A stretch of DNA of 54,582 nucleotides from DATFES01 sp035457725 (lineage in GTDB: Bacteria; Pseudomonadota; Alphaproteobacteria; CACIAM-22H2): NCBI GenBank assembly GCA_035457725.1, contig DATIBC010000011.1, positions 1-54,582 of the forward strand, written 5' to 3'. Positions 30,791 to 40,793 of the stretch are shown piece after piece. Below the pieces are notes generated by a model. That model had not been told where the DNA came from and searched no databases. It saw nothing but the letters and a program-made list of their open reading frames with translations. The first letter of the stretch is position 1, and the number at the start of each line of letters is the position of its first letter. The translations under genes were made by a program, and so were the position numbers.

Positions 30791-32227
30791 ATGCGACGCC
30801 TTTGTATCGCCGCGGGAGCGGCGGTGACGTTGACCGCCGTTGGTCCGGCGCTAGCCCAACATAAGACGGGCGGCGAGGCGCTGCGGAGCGATTCCGAGCG
30901 TGAATGGACGCTCATCGCCAGCCGACCCGAAGTGGCGGAACGCGCGGCGTTCGCCGCCGGCGTGGCGGCGTTCGAACGAGGCGATTATTCGGCCGCGCGG
31001 CAAATCTGGACGCGTCTGGCCGATGGCGGCCATCTGGTCGCTGCCAGCAATCTCCTCGTCATGGCCGATCTCGACCTGCCTGCACGCGTCCCCGCGGCGG
31101 AAAAGCGGCGATGGAAAAAGCTATACGACCAGTCGGAGGCCGGGTTGACGTTCCGCGCCTGCCAGATCCGCAACGCGGCGAAGCTGCCCGAGCGCGAACG
31201 GCGCGCCGAGCACGCGCGCTGCGAGCGACTTGCCGAGCAGGGCGATGTGATCGCTCCGGTTCTGATGGTTCACCTCCTGCTCGACGCAAAAAGTCCCGAC
31301 CGCGACCCGGTCGCCGCATTCGAGTGGGCGCTCAAGTCCGCACGCGCCGGATGGTTGGCGCAGGCCGCGGTGGTCGCGTTGACGCTCGCCGGTCGACCGG
31401 CCAAACCGTTCGACAAGTTGAGCGACGACGAAGTCGACGCCCTGCGCCAGCGCGTCCGCATCGATGATCTGCCCAAGGGCCCGTGGGCCAAGCTGGCCGC
31501 GGCACCGCCGGAGGCTGGCAACCGGAGCGCTGGAACGTCGCACCGCGACAACAAGCGCTTCACCGGATCGGGCGTTGTCGTCGCCAGGCAGGGTCGCGTG
31601 TTGACCAATGCGCATGTGATCGAACAGTGCGGAAAAATCACGGTCGCCGTCGGCGGAGAGCCGCGTCCGGCGCGAGTCATCGCCGTCGACGCGAAAGTCG
31701 ACCTCGCATTGCTATCGACCGAAGGAGCGCTGCCGCGCGCCGCTGGGCTGCGTGCACCCGTCTCGACGCGTAGCGGCGAGGAGATCGTCGCCATCGGGTT
31801 TCCGCTGTCGGGTGTGTTGTCGGAAGAGCCGATCGTCACGACCGGTATCGTCAGCGCGCTCGCCGGCATCCGTGGCGATCCGACGCAGCTTCAGATCAGC
31901 GCTCCAGTGCAGCCTGGCAATAGCGGCGGGCCGGTGTTCGATATGAACGGCAACTTGGTCGGCATCGTGGTCGCCGGGATCGGCACCTTGAAAGCCGCCA
32001 GGGCCATCGGCGGCGCGGTGCCGCAGAACGTCAATTTCGCGGTCAATGTCGCCGAAGCACAAAAATTCCTCGACCACCACAAGGTCGCGTGGGAAAAGCG
32101 CGCTTTCGAGAAGACGAAGCGCCTATCGGTCGCCGATGTGGCCGCCGCCGCGCGCCTGACCACCGCTTTCATCGAATGCATCGCCAAGCAAGACGCGAGC
32201 GCAGCTTCGCGAAAACCGCGCCGCTAA
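30791..32227 (+). CDS. Periplasmic trypsin-like serine protease (DegP/HtrA-like domain)
   Basis: A 478-residue exported protein. Signal peptide 1-22 (cleavage after LAQ-like ALA-Q). Residues 45-200 contain Sel1/TPR-like helices (FAAGVAAFERGDYSAARQIW). The protease domain has His275 in LTNAHVIEQC, Asp304 in DAKVDLALL and Ser378 in QPGNSGGPVF, the S1C triad. No PDZ domain follows, only a charged tail. The helical N-terminal part before the protease is unlike DegP and could recruit substrates. The ATG at 30791 follows a GAGGG at 30781. Confidence 0.87.
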   Translation: MRRLCIAAGAAVTLTAVGPALAQHKTGGEALRSDSEREWTLIASRPEVAERAAFAAGVAAFERGDYSAARQIWTRLADGGHLVAASNLLVMADLDLPARVPAAEKRRWKKLYDQSEAGLTFRACQIRNAAKLPERERRAEHARCERLAEQGDVIAPVLMVHLLLDAKSPDRDPVAAFEWALKSARAGWLAQAAVVALTLAGRPAKPFDKLSDDEVDALRQRVRIDDLPKGPWAKLAAAPPEAGNRSAGTSHRDNKRFTGSGVVVARQGRVLTNAHVIEQCGKITVAVGGEPRPARVIAVDAKVDLALLSTEGALPRAAGLRAPVSTRSGEEIVAIGFPLSGVLSEEPIVTTGIVSALAGIRGDPTQLQISAPVQPGNSGGPVFDMNGNLVGIVVAGIGTLKAARAIGGAVPQNVNFAVNVAEAQKFLDHHKVAWEKRAFEKTKRLSVADVAAAARLTTAFIECIAKQDASAASRKPRR

Positions 32228-32335
32228 CCGGCCGCCACGCACCCCAAAAACGGCAAACGCCGCAGCCGCCCCTGGCTCGGAGCGGCGCGGCGCCTAAACG
32301 GAAAGACCCGGGCGTATTGACGGGCGATTTCGTGT

Positions 32336-32500
32336 CTATCCGGTGAGTCTTACGATCTCTTCCTTGATCCGCAGCTTTTCGCGTTTGAGCTCGGATAAAT
32401 GGGCTGAGTCCGGGAGCGGTCGATTATTTTCTTCCTCAATTTCGCGTTCGAGATGTGCATGTCTGGCCTTGAGGGTGTCGACACGGTCTTCCACGGCCAT
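32336..32500 (-). CDS. YdcH/DUF465 family small protein
   Basis: A 54-residue single helical hairpin: VEDRVDTLKARHAHLEREIE then HLSELKREKLRIKEEIVRL. This is the DUF465 pattern with a central Pro-x-Asp turn. AAGGAGG lies seven bases before the ATG at 32500, which fixes the start over an upstream in-frame one. Function is unknown; a second member is at 34392. Confidence 0.85.
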   Translation of the reverse strand: MAVEDRVDTLKARHAHLEREIEEENNRPLPDSAHLSELKREKLRIKEEIVRLTG

Positions 32501-32594
32501 AAGCGGACCTCCTTCGATCCAAATGTCACGCAAAAAAGAATACGCCTCGGGCCGGACGGCGACAAGACAGGTTGGCGCCAAGCGGGTACGCGCA

Positions 32595-33164
32595 TTATCG
32601 TGACTTCGAGTCGCTTTTACGCTTCAAGCGTTTAGGAGTCGCTAGTGCATCGATGAATATTCTTGATTCGCGGACTAGCCGGCGGTCGAGCGTTCCCACG
32701 GCGATGTCGAGGTAGCGGGCTACATTCTGGCGCGCCGCGCGGTTTCGCGTCGGTGTATCGACCGCCGAGCGAATCTTCGGTCGCGCCATCGCGTACAGCA
32801 TCGCCAGCTCGACCCGCTCGGCCTCGAGTTCCAGCCGCTTGACGTCCGAACGAAGGCCGGAAATCGGCCGCATCAGCAGCCCCAGCGCTGGATCGTCGGT
32901 CAGCGGTTTCAAGCGGCGACGCAGGTCGCGCAGTGGCGTTACGACATTGCTTTGCCAGGCTGCGACCGCGCGGACGAGGCGGCTGAGCGCCGTACCACCC
33001 AGCCGGCCGCGGCCGCTGGCGCCATGCCACAACGCGAACATCAGCAGATTGACGTCGATACCCGCGCCGTCCTGTAGCGCCAGGCAGGCCACGGCGACGC
33101 CGCGCCGCCGATAATGCGCGAGCGCGAATCGCCACAGCGGATTGTCGAGCCTCCCCTCAGCCAT
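32595..33164 (-). CDS. TIGR02444 (DUF2390) family protein
   Basis: A 189-residue cytoplasmic protein. NPLWRFALAHYRRRGVAVAC, then LALQDGAGIDVNLLMFALWHG are the diagnostic start of the TIGR02444 family, known from gamma- and alphaproteobacteria without a defined function. The rest is helical and basic, ending RLKRKSDSKSR. It begins three bases after the phosphofructokinase stop, so the two genes form an operon. Confidence 0.82.
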   Translation of the reverse strand: MAEGRLDNPLWRFALAHYRRRGVAVACLALQDGAGIDVNLLMFALWHGASGRGRLGGTALSRLVRAVAAWQSNVVTPLRDLRRRLKPLTDDPALGLLMRPISGLRSDVKRLELEAERVELAMLYAMARPKIRSAVDTPTRNRAARQNVARYLDIAVGTLDRRLVRESRIFIDALATPKRLKRKSDSKSR

Positions 33165-33167
33165 CGC

Positions 33168-34247
<1,080 letters not shown>

Positions 34248-34391
34248 TTTCAATCAATCCCTTAGAATTTCCCGCGGTCGTCGCGAGTGTGCGGCAATGC
34301 GGCCCGGGCCGCAACCCGGCAAGACGTGGCCGCGTCCACTTGCTATGCTAGCGATCCACCACTTCCCACGCCCGAGACGCCGCTTTTGCCG

Positions 34392-34598
34392 ATGGACGAT
34401 CCGGCGATCGAATCTCTCCGCCGCAAGCTAGCCGAGCTGCGAAGCGAACATCGTGACCTCGACGACGTGATCGCGCGGCTGATTGAGCGCCAGCCCTTCG
34501 ACGCCCTGCAGGTGCAGCGGCTCAAGAAACGCAAGCTGATGCTCAAAGACCAGATCGCGCGGCTCGAGAGCCAGCTTTTGCCCGACATCATCGCCTGA
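34392..34598 (+). CDS. YdcH/DUF465 family small protein, second copy
   Basis: A 68-residue helical hairpin: AIESLRRKLAELRSEHRDLD, then Pro-Phe-Asp turn and LQVQRLKKRKLMLKDQIARL. Same family as the gene at 32336 but divergent in sequence and 14 residues longer. It is divergent from the phosphofructokinase gene with a 144-base gap. Start chosen at the ATG at 34392; no strong ribosome site is visible. Confidence 0.8.
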   Translation: MDDPAIESLRRKLAELRSEHRDLDDVIARLIERQPFDALQVQRLKKRKLMLKDQIARLESQLLPDIIA

Positions 34599-34692
34599 GC
34601 GCAATCGCCGTCGTCGATTGCCAGGTCAAGCTCGACCCCTATAATGCCGCCCTTTCGCCGGCCGCGCGCCTCGCGGCCGCTCGGGAGGAGAC

Positions 34693-35217
34693 ATGGCGCG
34701 TCGCAAAGTCCGGATCGCGATCATCATGGGCAGTCAGTCGGATTGGGAGACGATGCGGCACGCCGCCGAAACTCTGGGTGCGCTTAAAATCGCTTGCGAA
34801 AAGCGGATTGTTTCCGCCCATCGAACACCCAAGCGTCTCTACGCGTACGCGAGCGCGGCGCGACGGCGCGGCATTCAGGTGATCATCGCCGGCGCCGGCG
34901 GAGCGGCACACCTTCCTGGCATGACCGCCTCGTTGACGCCGCTGCCGGTTCTCGGCGTTCCGGTCGAAAGCCGCGCGCTCAAGGGTCTCGATAGCCTGTT
35001 GTCGATCGCCCAAATGCCGGCCGGGATTGCGGTCGGCACGCTCGCGATCGGTCGCGCCGGCGCGATCAACGCGGCGCTGCTCGCCGCGGCGATCCTCGCG
35101 TTGAGCGATAAGGCCGTCGCGACCCGCCTTGTGGCGTATCGCGCGCGCCAGACGGCGTCGGTCGCACGCACGCCCAAGCACGCTCCGCGCAGCGGCGCGG
35201 TGAAACGCCGGCAGTGA
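34693..35217 (+). CDS. purE: N5-carboxyaminoimidazole ribonucleotide mutase
   Basis: A 174-residue PurE of class I, moving the carboxylate from N5-CAIR to give CAIR in purine synthesis. Motifs: IIMGSQSDWETM at the start, SAHRTPKR and AGAGGAAHLPGM. CGGGAGGAGA precedes the ATG. Its last four bases are shared with purK (GTGA). The C-terminal 15 residues are basic and beyond the usual end of the fold. Confidence 0.95.
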   Translation: MARRKVRIAIIMGSQSDWETMRHAAETLGALKIACEKRIVSAHRTPKRLYAYASAARRRGIQVIIAGAGGAAHLPGMTASLTPLPVLGVPVESRALKGLDSLLSIAQMPAGIAVGTLAIGRAGAINAALLAAAILALSDKAVATRLVAYRARQTASVARTPKHAPRSGAVKRRQ

Positions 35218-36293
35218 GCGCGCTTCCGCCCGGCGGCGCGATCGGCATTCTCGGCGGCGGGCAACTTGGCCGGATGACCGCCATCGCCGCGGCGCGGCTT
35301 GGCTATCGAGTGCACATCTTCGATCCCGATCGTGACGCGCCGGCGAGCGCCGTCGCCGCGACGACGACGCATGCCGACTACGCCGACCAAGCGGCGATCG
35401 CTTCGTTCGCCGCGACGATCGATGTCGCGACTTACGAGTTCGAGAACATCGCGCACGAAGGCGTCGCGGCGCTCGCGGCGCTCAAGCCGGTTCGGCCGGG
35501 GCCCGAGGTGCTGCGGATCGCCCAAGACCGACTGCTCGAGAAGGACTTCGTCAACCAGGCGGGGATCGCCACCGCGCGTTACGTCGAGGTGGCCGGCGCC
35601 GCATCACTGATGCGCGCGGCGCGCGATCTCGGCTTTCCGGCGGTGCTCAAGAGCGTTCGCATGGGCTACGACGGCAAAGGGCAGGCGATGATCCGCGCCG
35701 ACAGCGACCCCGAAGCCCTTTGGATGCAGCTCGGCGCGCCGCGCGGCGTGGTCGAAACCTTCGTCGATTTTGCCTGCGAAATTTCGGTCATCGTCGCACG
35801 CGGACTCGACGGGCAAACGCTGTCCTACGTGCCGGTCGAAAACCAGCACAAGAACCACATCCTCGACACGACCATAGCGCCGGCGCGCATTGCGTCGGAG
35901 ATCGCGATGAAGGCCGAGGCGATCGCGCGCCATATCGCCGAGAAGCTCGAGCTCGTCGGCTTGCTCGCCGTCGAGATGTTCGTGACGCGCGACGGCCAAG
36001 TGTTGGTCAACGAGCTGGCGCCGCGACCGCACAATTCCGGGCACTGGACGATCGACGCCTGCCTGACCAGCCAGTTCGAGCAGCTCGTGCGCGCCATATG
36101 CGGCTGGCCGCTCGGCAGCCCGGAACGCCATTCCGACGCGATCATGAAGAATTTGATCGGCGAGGAGGTCAACGATTGGCCCGAGATCGTCAAGGATCCC
36201 GCCGCCAAACTTCATCTATACGGCAAGCGCGAAATCCGCCCCGGCCGCAAGATGGGCCACGTCACGCGCCTTTCGCCGCGGGCCGATCGTTGA
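35214..36293 (+). CDS. purK: N5-carboxyaminoimidazole ribonucleotide synthase
   Basis: A 359-residue ATP-grasp enzyme making N5-CAIR from AIR, bicarbonate and ATP. ILGGGQLGRMTAIAAARLGY is the PurK start; YDGKGQA, VENQHKNHILDTT and NELAPRPHNSGHWTIDAC follow in order. The GTG start overlaps the purE stop, so the two are translationally coupled. Normal length and intact active site. Confidence 0.95.
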   Translation: MSALPPGGAIGILGGGQLGRMTAIAAARLGYRVHIFDPDRDAPASAVAATTTHADYADQAAIASFAATIDVATYEFENIAHEGVAALAALKPVRPGPEVLRIAQDRLLEKDFVNQAGIATARYVEVAGAASLMRAARDLGFPAVLKSVRMGYDGKGQAMIRADSDPEALWMQLGAPRGVVETFVDFACEISVIVARGLDGQTLSYVPVENQHKNHILDTTIAPARIASEIAMKAEAIARHIAEKLELVGLLAVEMFVTRDGQVLVNELAPRPHNSGHWTIDACLTSQFEQLVRAICGWPLGSPERHSDAIMKNLIGEEVNDWPEIVKDPAAKLHLYGKREIRPGRKMGHVTRLSPRADR

Positions 36294-36305
36294 CGTTGCG
36301 GGCCT

Positions 36306-36530
36306 TCAGTCCTTTCCGACGCTCCGCCAAAGCTGTCCCGTCCGGACCACCCGGCAGTGATAACACGCGCTCGACTTGCCATCGACGTTATACCAGCGGT
36401 GCCACCCGCCGGCCTTTTCGCAGTCTTCGCCCTTGCTGGCGAGCCCCAAGTCAATCAGCGTCCACGGCAGCCGGACACGAATCCACGAACGGAAGCGGTA
36501 GGGATGGCCGGGGTCCCAATAGGAGTCCAT
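36306..36530 (-). CDS. Hypothetical 74-residue Cys/Trp-rich protein
   Basis: A small basic protein with six Trp, four Cys-family ligand candidates and the segment GGWHRWYNVDGKSSACYHCR, where CYHC plus upstream Cys and His could bind a metal. It starts MDSYWDPGHPYRFRSWIRVR. I do not know its family, but the residue make-up (Trp, Tyr, Cys in a GC-rich setting) is unlike an accidental ORF. It is convergent with purK, 12 bases apart. A repeat copy lies upstream at 36712. Confidence 0.6.
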   Translation of the reverse strand: MDSYWDPGHPYRFRSWIRVRLPWTLIDLGLASKGEDCEKAGGWHRWYNVDGKSSACYHCRVVRTGQLWRSVGKD

Positions 36531-36711
36531 TGACTTCGCCCCAAAGTCGCGCGCTGCGCCCAGAAGTCGAACTCAGCTTCCGGTCTATAGCATGATTTTT
36601 CGACAATCGCAGCTGGTCGATCCAAGTCTCCACGGCGCCCGCGACGACAAGTCGGAGGTTGCATGGACCACGAGAGCGGCCGACCCTCTAGGCGCCGGGA
36701 TCCTGCATCGC

Positions 36712-36772
36712 CTTTGTCCCGGGCTTGTCGAAGGACAAAGACAAATGGTCCCGCGCCTCGACAGGTTCACGC
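36712..36772. repeat. Paired-hairpin repeat, copy 3 (degenerate)
   Basis: A clear hairpin CTTTGTCC (36712-36719)/GGACAAAG (36733-36740) with loop CGGGCTTGTCGAA, and a weaker second with core TCGACAGGTTCA (36758-36769) between GCG and CGC. It has the same opposed loop cores as copies 1 and 2 with several changes. It fills most of the 288-base gap upstream of the 36306 gene and beyond the COQ9 stop. Confidence 0.6.
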
Positions 36773-36818
36773 TTCGGCGGCCGCGGCGCGAGGATGATAT
36801 TTCGTTAGGCCGTGCGCC

Positions 36819-37493
36819 TTAGAGTCCGCGCGGCCGGAAGGGCCGGAACAGGTTGGGTAGATCGCCCAGCCGCTTGGCGATGTCGCCGAGCGCCCGTGGC
36901 ACGCGCATGACGTCGGCGATGCGCCGGTCGAGGAACGTCCAGGTGTCGGCGAAGCCTTCCGACTTGTCGTCGAGCCAATACATCAGGGTCGTGCCATAGA
37001 CGCCGGCGAGCAACCCGCGTTTGGTGTACCAATTGTAATCGGTCGCCGTGTCGCCGGCGGCATACCAGACCGCATCGACGGTCCGCCACAGGCTGCGCGC
37101 GGCTACGGGCGCGTTGTGCGGCAACGCCAATAGGCCGAGCGCGCGCCGAATCGCCTCGCGGTGCGGGCCGACGGCGTCGAGGCGCAGCCGCACGGCGGTG
37201 CCGATACGCTCGCGTACTTTCATCGATGCGGGACCGCGCGCCTCGAGCGCCGCGACCATCGCGCGGTCGGCCTCGGCGCACCAAAATTCAATGGCTTCGA
37301 TCGGCCCTCCGGGAAACACGCGCAACGCCATCGTCGCCGGGTGGCCGGCGTCGACCGCCGATTGCGCCAGCACCGCCGCCGTCCAGCCATCGAACGGCAC
37401 ATGCGGCAGCGCTGCCGCGATGATTTGGCGGCGGACCGCCAGACGATCGAACCCGGCGCCGCCGGGCGTTTGCTCACTCGACGGGGACGTCAT
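36819..37493 (-). CDS. COQ9-family ubiquinone biosynthesis protein
   Basis: A 224-residue protein with TetR-like helical architecture. It includes AALPHVPFDGWTAAVLAQSA, FPGGPIEAIEFWCAEADRAM and WRTVDAVWYAAGDTATDYNWYTKRGLLAGVY, the last being the COQ9 hallmark (DxNWYTKR). COQ9 binds lipids and helps Coq7-type hydroxylation in ubiquinone synthesis. Its start overlaps the deformylase end by 20 bases. The C-terminal LFRPFRP tail is family-like. The product works with UbiB-type kinases such as the one at 42545. Confidence 0.9.
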   Translation of the reverse strand: MTSPSSEQTPGGAGFDRLAVRRQIIAAALPHVPFDGWTAAVLAQSAVDAGHPATMALRVFPGGPIEAIEFWCAEADRAMVAALEARGPASMKVRERIGTAVRLRLDAVGPHREAIRRALGLLALPHNAPVAARSLWRTVDAVWYAAGDTATDYNWYTKRGLLAGVYGTTLMYWLDDKSEGFADTWTFLDRRIADVMRVPRALGDIAKRLGDLPNLFRPFRPRGL

Positions 37494-38025
37494 CGGGCAC
37501 CACCGTTGCTTTTTTCATCTCCTCGACGAAGCCGAATAGCCGCAGGTCGGCGATTCGCATCGGATAGAGCACGCCGTCGAGATGATCGCACTCATGCTGA
37601 ACGACGCGGGCATGAAAGCCGGACACCGTGCGATCGATCGCCGTGCCATCGGGGGCGACGCCGCGATAGCGCAGCCGCTTCCAACGCGGCACGGCACCAA
37701 TCATTCCGGGGACCGACAGACAGCCTTCCCAGCCGAGCTCGGCCTCGTCGTCCTGCGGTTCCAGAACTGGGTTGACCAACACCGTCAGCCCCTGCGGCGC
37801 GTCGTCGGCGGCGCCCGAGGCGCGATGGGCCGGCACGTGGAAGATGACGACGCGCAGTGGAACATGGACCTGCGGGGCTGCCAGCCCGGCCCCGTCGGCG
37901 TCTTCCATCGTTTCGATCATGTCGGCGACCAACCGGCGAATCTCCGGCGCGGTGGGGTCCGCGACCGCCGCGGCGGGTTGACGCAAGATCGGATGGCCCA
38001 TGCGGGCAATCTTGAGAATCGCCAT
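37474..38025 (-). CDS. def: Peptide deformylase
   Basis: A 183-residue metalloenzyme removing the N-formyl group from nascent proteins. The three motifs are intact: GAGLAAPQV (46-54), EGCLSVPG with metal ligand Cys102, and QHECDHLDG with His144, Glu145 and His148. There is no fmt gene next to it, so this may be one of several deformylases. It is the first gene of the pair with COQ9, overlapping it by 20 bases. Confidence 0.93.
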   Translation of the reverse strand: MAILKIARMGHPILRQPAAAVADPTAPEIRRLVADMIETMEDADGAGLAAPQVHVPLRVVIFHVPAHRASGAADDAPQGLTVLVNPVLEPQDDEAELGWEGCLSVPGMIGAVPRWKRLRYRGVAPDGTAIDRTVSGFHARVVQHECDHLDGVLYPMRIADLRLFGFVEEMKKATVVPDDVPVE

Positions 38026-38087
38026 GGGCTTAATATGGGGCGCACAGGCTGCTGGGTCAAAGCCGCCGCCGGTTGCAAGGGCACCCC

Positions 38088-38117
38088 TTCACAGCCCGTA
38101 AGTGCCTGTGCTATAAA
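38088..38117 (+). promoter_or_regulatory. Candidate promoter of rpsU
   Basis: TTCACA (38088-38093) and TATAAA (38112-38117), 18 bases apart, about 85 bases before the bS21 start. The leader downstream contains a hairpin GGCCGGG/CCCGGTC (about 38130-38153), a possible regulatory structure. Confidence 0.5.
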
Positions 38118-38202
38118 CCCTTGCGTGCGGCCGGGGACGAGTGTTCCCGGTCGTTGTGTTTCGTGTTGCCAGAACCAGCCCCGAAAGGAGAGCGCCCCGC
38201 CC

Positions 38203-38406
38203 GTGCAAGTCATCGTCCGCGACAATAACGTCGACCAAGCCCTGCGCGCGCTAAAGAAGAAAATGCAGCGCGAGGGCGTCTTCCGCGAGATGAAGCTCCG
38301 CCGCCACTTCGAAAAGCCATCCGAGCGCAAGGCCCGCGAAAAGGCCGAGGCCGTGCGGCGCTATCGCAAGCTCCAGCGCAAGCGCATGGAGCGCGAAGGC
38401 TACTGA
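38203..38406 (+). CDS. rpsU: Ribosomal protein bS21
   Basis: A 67-residue small-subunit protein starting at GTG 38203 (VQVIVRDNNVDQALRALKKK). FREMKLRRHFEKPSERKARE and the Arg/Lys-rich C-terminus are diagnostic. AAAGGAGAG at 38184-38192 is the ribosome site, about ten bases before the GTG; there is no ATG that fits. Normal length. Confidence 0.95.
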   Translation: MQVIVRDNNVDQALRALKKKMQREGVFREMKLRRHFEKPSERKAREKAEAVRRYRKLQRKRMEREGY

Positions 38407-38517
38407 GGGCGACGCCGCGCCTCGAGCCTTCGGCCGGCTTCACCGGCTTCTTCGATCGACCATGAATTCTCTGCCGCGAGCACGCCGTGTTCGCGGCATT
38501 TGGCGCTCGACGCGGCG

Positions 38518-39375
38518 ATGATCGGTCCTGCCGTCATCAAGACCGTGGCGACGCTGCGCGAAGAGGTGCGCGGTTGGCGCCGGCAGGGCGAGCGCGTTGC
38601 GCTCGCGCCGACGATGGGCGGCTTGCACGAGGGCCATCTGGCGTTGGTCCGACGCGGTCGCGAGCTGGCGCCGCGCGTCGTCGTGTCGATCTTCGTCAAT
38701 CCCATCCAGTTCAATCGCGGCGACGATTTCCGGCGTTATCCGCGCGACCTCAAGGGCGATCTCGAAAAGCTGGCGCCGCTCTCCGTCGAGGCGGTGTACG
38801 CCCCCGAGCCGCAGGAGATGTACCCGGCCGGGTTCGCCTCTTCGGTCGCCGTGCGCGACCTTGCCGCAGGGCTGTGCGGCCCGCATCGTCCGGGACATTT
38901 CGAGGGCGTCGCCACCGTGGTGACCAAGTTGCTGCTGCAGGCGGAGCCTGATTTTGTCCTCTTCGGCGAGAAGGATTGGCAGCAGCTGCAGATCATCCGG
39001 CGGATGGTGCGCGATCTCGACATCCCGGTCGTCGTCGAAAGCGTGCCGACGGTGCGCGAGGCTGACGGGCTGGCAATGGCGTCGCGCAACGTCTTTCTGT
39101 CGCCCGCCGAACGCAAAATCGCGACCGCGCTGCCGCGCACCCTGTTCGCGCTGGCCGACGAACTTGCCTCGGGTGGCGAAGCCGCGCCGGCGCTCGCGCG
39201 CGGCGTCGAATCGCTGACGCGCGCCGGCTTCGCCAAGGTGGACTATTTCGAGCTGGTTGAGGCCGAAAGCCTGAAGCCGGCGGCGAGCGTCGCCGGCGCG
39301 TGTCGGATCGCCGCCGCGGCCTGGCTGGGGCAGACGCGCTTGATCGATAACGTACCGGTCAAGCCGCTGCGCTAG
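38518..39375 (+). CDS. panC: Pantothenate synthetase
   Basis: A 285-residue ligase joining pantoate and beta-alanine. The HIGH-like motif is PTMGGLHEGHLAL (31-43), then FVNPIQFNRGDDF, GLCGPHRPGHFEGVATVV and the KMSKS-like MASRNVFLSP. The ATG at 38518 gives the family N-terminus; an in-frame TTG 18 bases upstream is less likely. No panB or panD gene is adjacent. It converges on pntB with 12 bases between. Confidence 0.93.
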   Translation: MIGPAVIKTVATLREEVRGWRRQGERVALAPTMGGLHEGHLALVRRGRELAPRVVVSIFVNPIQFNRGDDFRRYPRDLKGDLEKLAPLSVEAVYAPEPQEMYPAGFASSVAVRDLAAGLCGPHRPGHFEGVATVVTKLLLQAEPDFVLFGEKDWQQLQIIRRMVRDLDIPVVVESVPTVREADGLAMASRNVFLSPAERKIATALPRTLFALADELASGGEAAPALARGVESLTRAGFAKVDYFELVEAESLKPAASVAGACRIAAAAWLGQTRLIDNVPVKPLR

Positions 39376-39387
39376 GCCCGCCCGCCG

Positions 39388-40776
39388 TTACAACGTCTTG
39401 ACGATCTCCTCGACGACGTGCTTGGCGTCGCCGAACAACATCATCGTGTTGTCGCGATAGAACAGCTCGTTGTCGACGCCGGCGTAGCCGGTGGCCATCG
39501 AACGCTTGACGAACAGCACCGTCTTGGCGCGCTCGACGTCGAGGATCGGCATGCCGTAGATCGGCGACTTGGGATCGGTCTTCGCCGCCGGGTTGGTGAC
39601 GTCGTTGGCGCCGATGACGAAGGCGACGTCGGCCTGCGCGAAGTCGCGATTGATCTCCTCGAGCTCGAACACCTCGTCGTATGGAACGTTGGCCTCGGCG
39701 AGCAGCACGTTCATGTGCCCCGGCATTCGGCCGGCGACGGGATGGATGGCGTAGCGCACCTGCACGCCCTGCTCCTTCAGCATGTCGCCCATCTCGCGCA
39801 GCGCGTGCTGGGCCTGCGCCACCGCCATGCCGTACCCAGGCACGATGATGACCGAGCTCGCGTTCTTCATGATGAAGGAGGCGTCCTCGGCGCTGCCCGA
39901 TTTGACCGGCCGCTGCTCCTTGGCCCCGGCCGCCGCGGCGCCGGTGTCGGTGCCGAAGCCGCCGAGAATGACGTTGAAGATCGAGCGGTTCATCCCCTTG
40001 CACATGATGTAGCTGAGGATGGCGCCCGACGAGCCGACCAGCGCGCCGGTGACGATCAGCAGGCTGTTTTGCAGGGTGAAGCCGATGCCGCAGGCGGCCC
40101 AGCCCGAATACGAGTTGAGCATCGAAATGACGACCGGCATGTCGGCGCCGCCGATCGGCAGGATGAGCAGAAACCCCAGCGCCAGCGACAATACGACCAG
40201 GATCCAGAATGCCGCTGTGCTGCCGGTGGCGGCGAACCAGATCAGCGACACGACGATCAACACGCCGAGCAGCGCGTTCAGCGGATGCTGCATCGGGAAG
40301 ACGAGCGGCGCGCCTGACATCAGCGCCTGCAGCTTGGCGAACGCGATGATCGAGCCGGTGAAGGTGATGGCGCCGATCGCCGTGCCGAGCCCCATCTCGA
40401 CCAGACTGCCCGCGTGGATGGCGCCAGGGGCGCCGATGTGGAACGAATCGGGCGAATAGAGCGCCGCCGCGGCGACCAACACCGCCGCCAGGCCGACCAG
40501 CGAGTGGAAGGCGGCGACGAGCTGCGGCAGCGCCGTCATCTGGATGCGCAGCGCAATGAAAGTGCCGATCGCGCCGCCGATGACGATGCCGACGAATATG
40601 CTGCCGAAGCCCGACATCTCGGGCTCGGCCAACGTCGTGAAGATGGCGATCGCCATGCCGACGATGCCATAGACGTTGCCTGGGCGCGCCGTCTCCGGGC
40701 TCGACAATCCGCGCAACGACATGATGAAGCACACCGAGGCGGCGAGATAAAGCAGCGTCGCGAGGGTCGCGCTCAT
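39388..40776 (-). CDS. pntB: NAD(P) transhydrogenase subunit beta
   Basis: A 462-residue protein: eight or nine membrane helices in the first 280 residues (starting LATLLYLAASVCFIMSLRGL) and a C-terminal NADPH-binding domain III, IIVPGYGMAVAQAQHALREM, with PVAGRMPGHMNVLLAEANV and the C-terminal GDAKHVVEEIVKTL. It carries NADP and, with the alpha subunits, uses the proton gradient to reduce NADP with NADH. Last gene of the pnt operon, 17 bases after pntAB. Confidence 0.95.
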   Translation of the reverse strand: MSATLATLLYLAASVCFIMSLRGLSSPETARPGNVYGIVGMAIAIFTTLAEPEMSGFGSIFVGIVIGGAIGTFIALRIQMTALPQLVAAFHSLVGLAAVLVAAAALYSPDSFHIGAPGAIHAGSLVEMGLGTAIGAITFTGSIIAFAKLQALMSGAPLVFPMQHPLNALLGVLIVVSLIWFAATGSTAAFWILVVLSLALGFLLILPIGGADMPVVISMLNSYSGWAACGIGFTLQNSLLIVTGALVGSSGAILSYIMCKGMNRSIFNVILGGFGTDTGAAAAGAKEQRPVKSGSAEDASFIMKNASSVIIVPGYGMAVAQAQHALREMGDMLKEQGVQVRYAIHPVAGRMPGHMNVLLAEANVPYDEVFELEEINRDFAQADVAFVIGANDVTNPAAKTDPKSPIYGMPILDVERAKTVLFVKRSMATGYAGVDNELFYRDNTMMLFGDAKHVVEEIVKTL

Positions 40777-40793
40777 TTTATTCTACCCCCCGC

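Noticed and set aside
36531..36818. A gene in the gap between the 36306 gene and COQ9
   Set aside because: Only short frames without ribosome sites; the bases are mostly accounted for by the repeat copy at 36712-36772.
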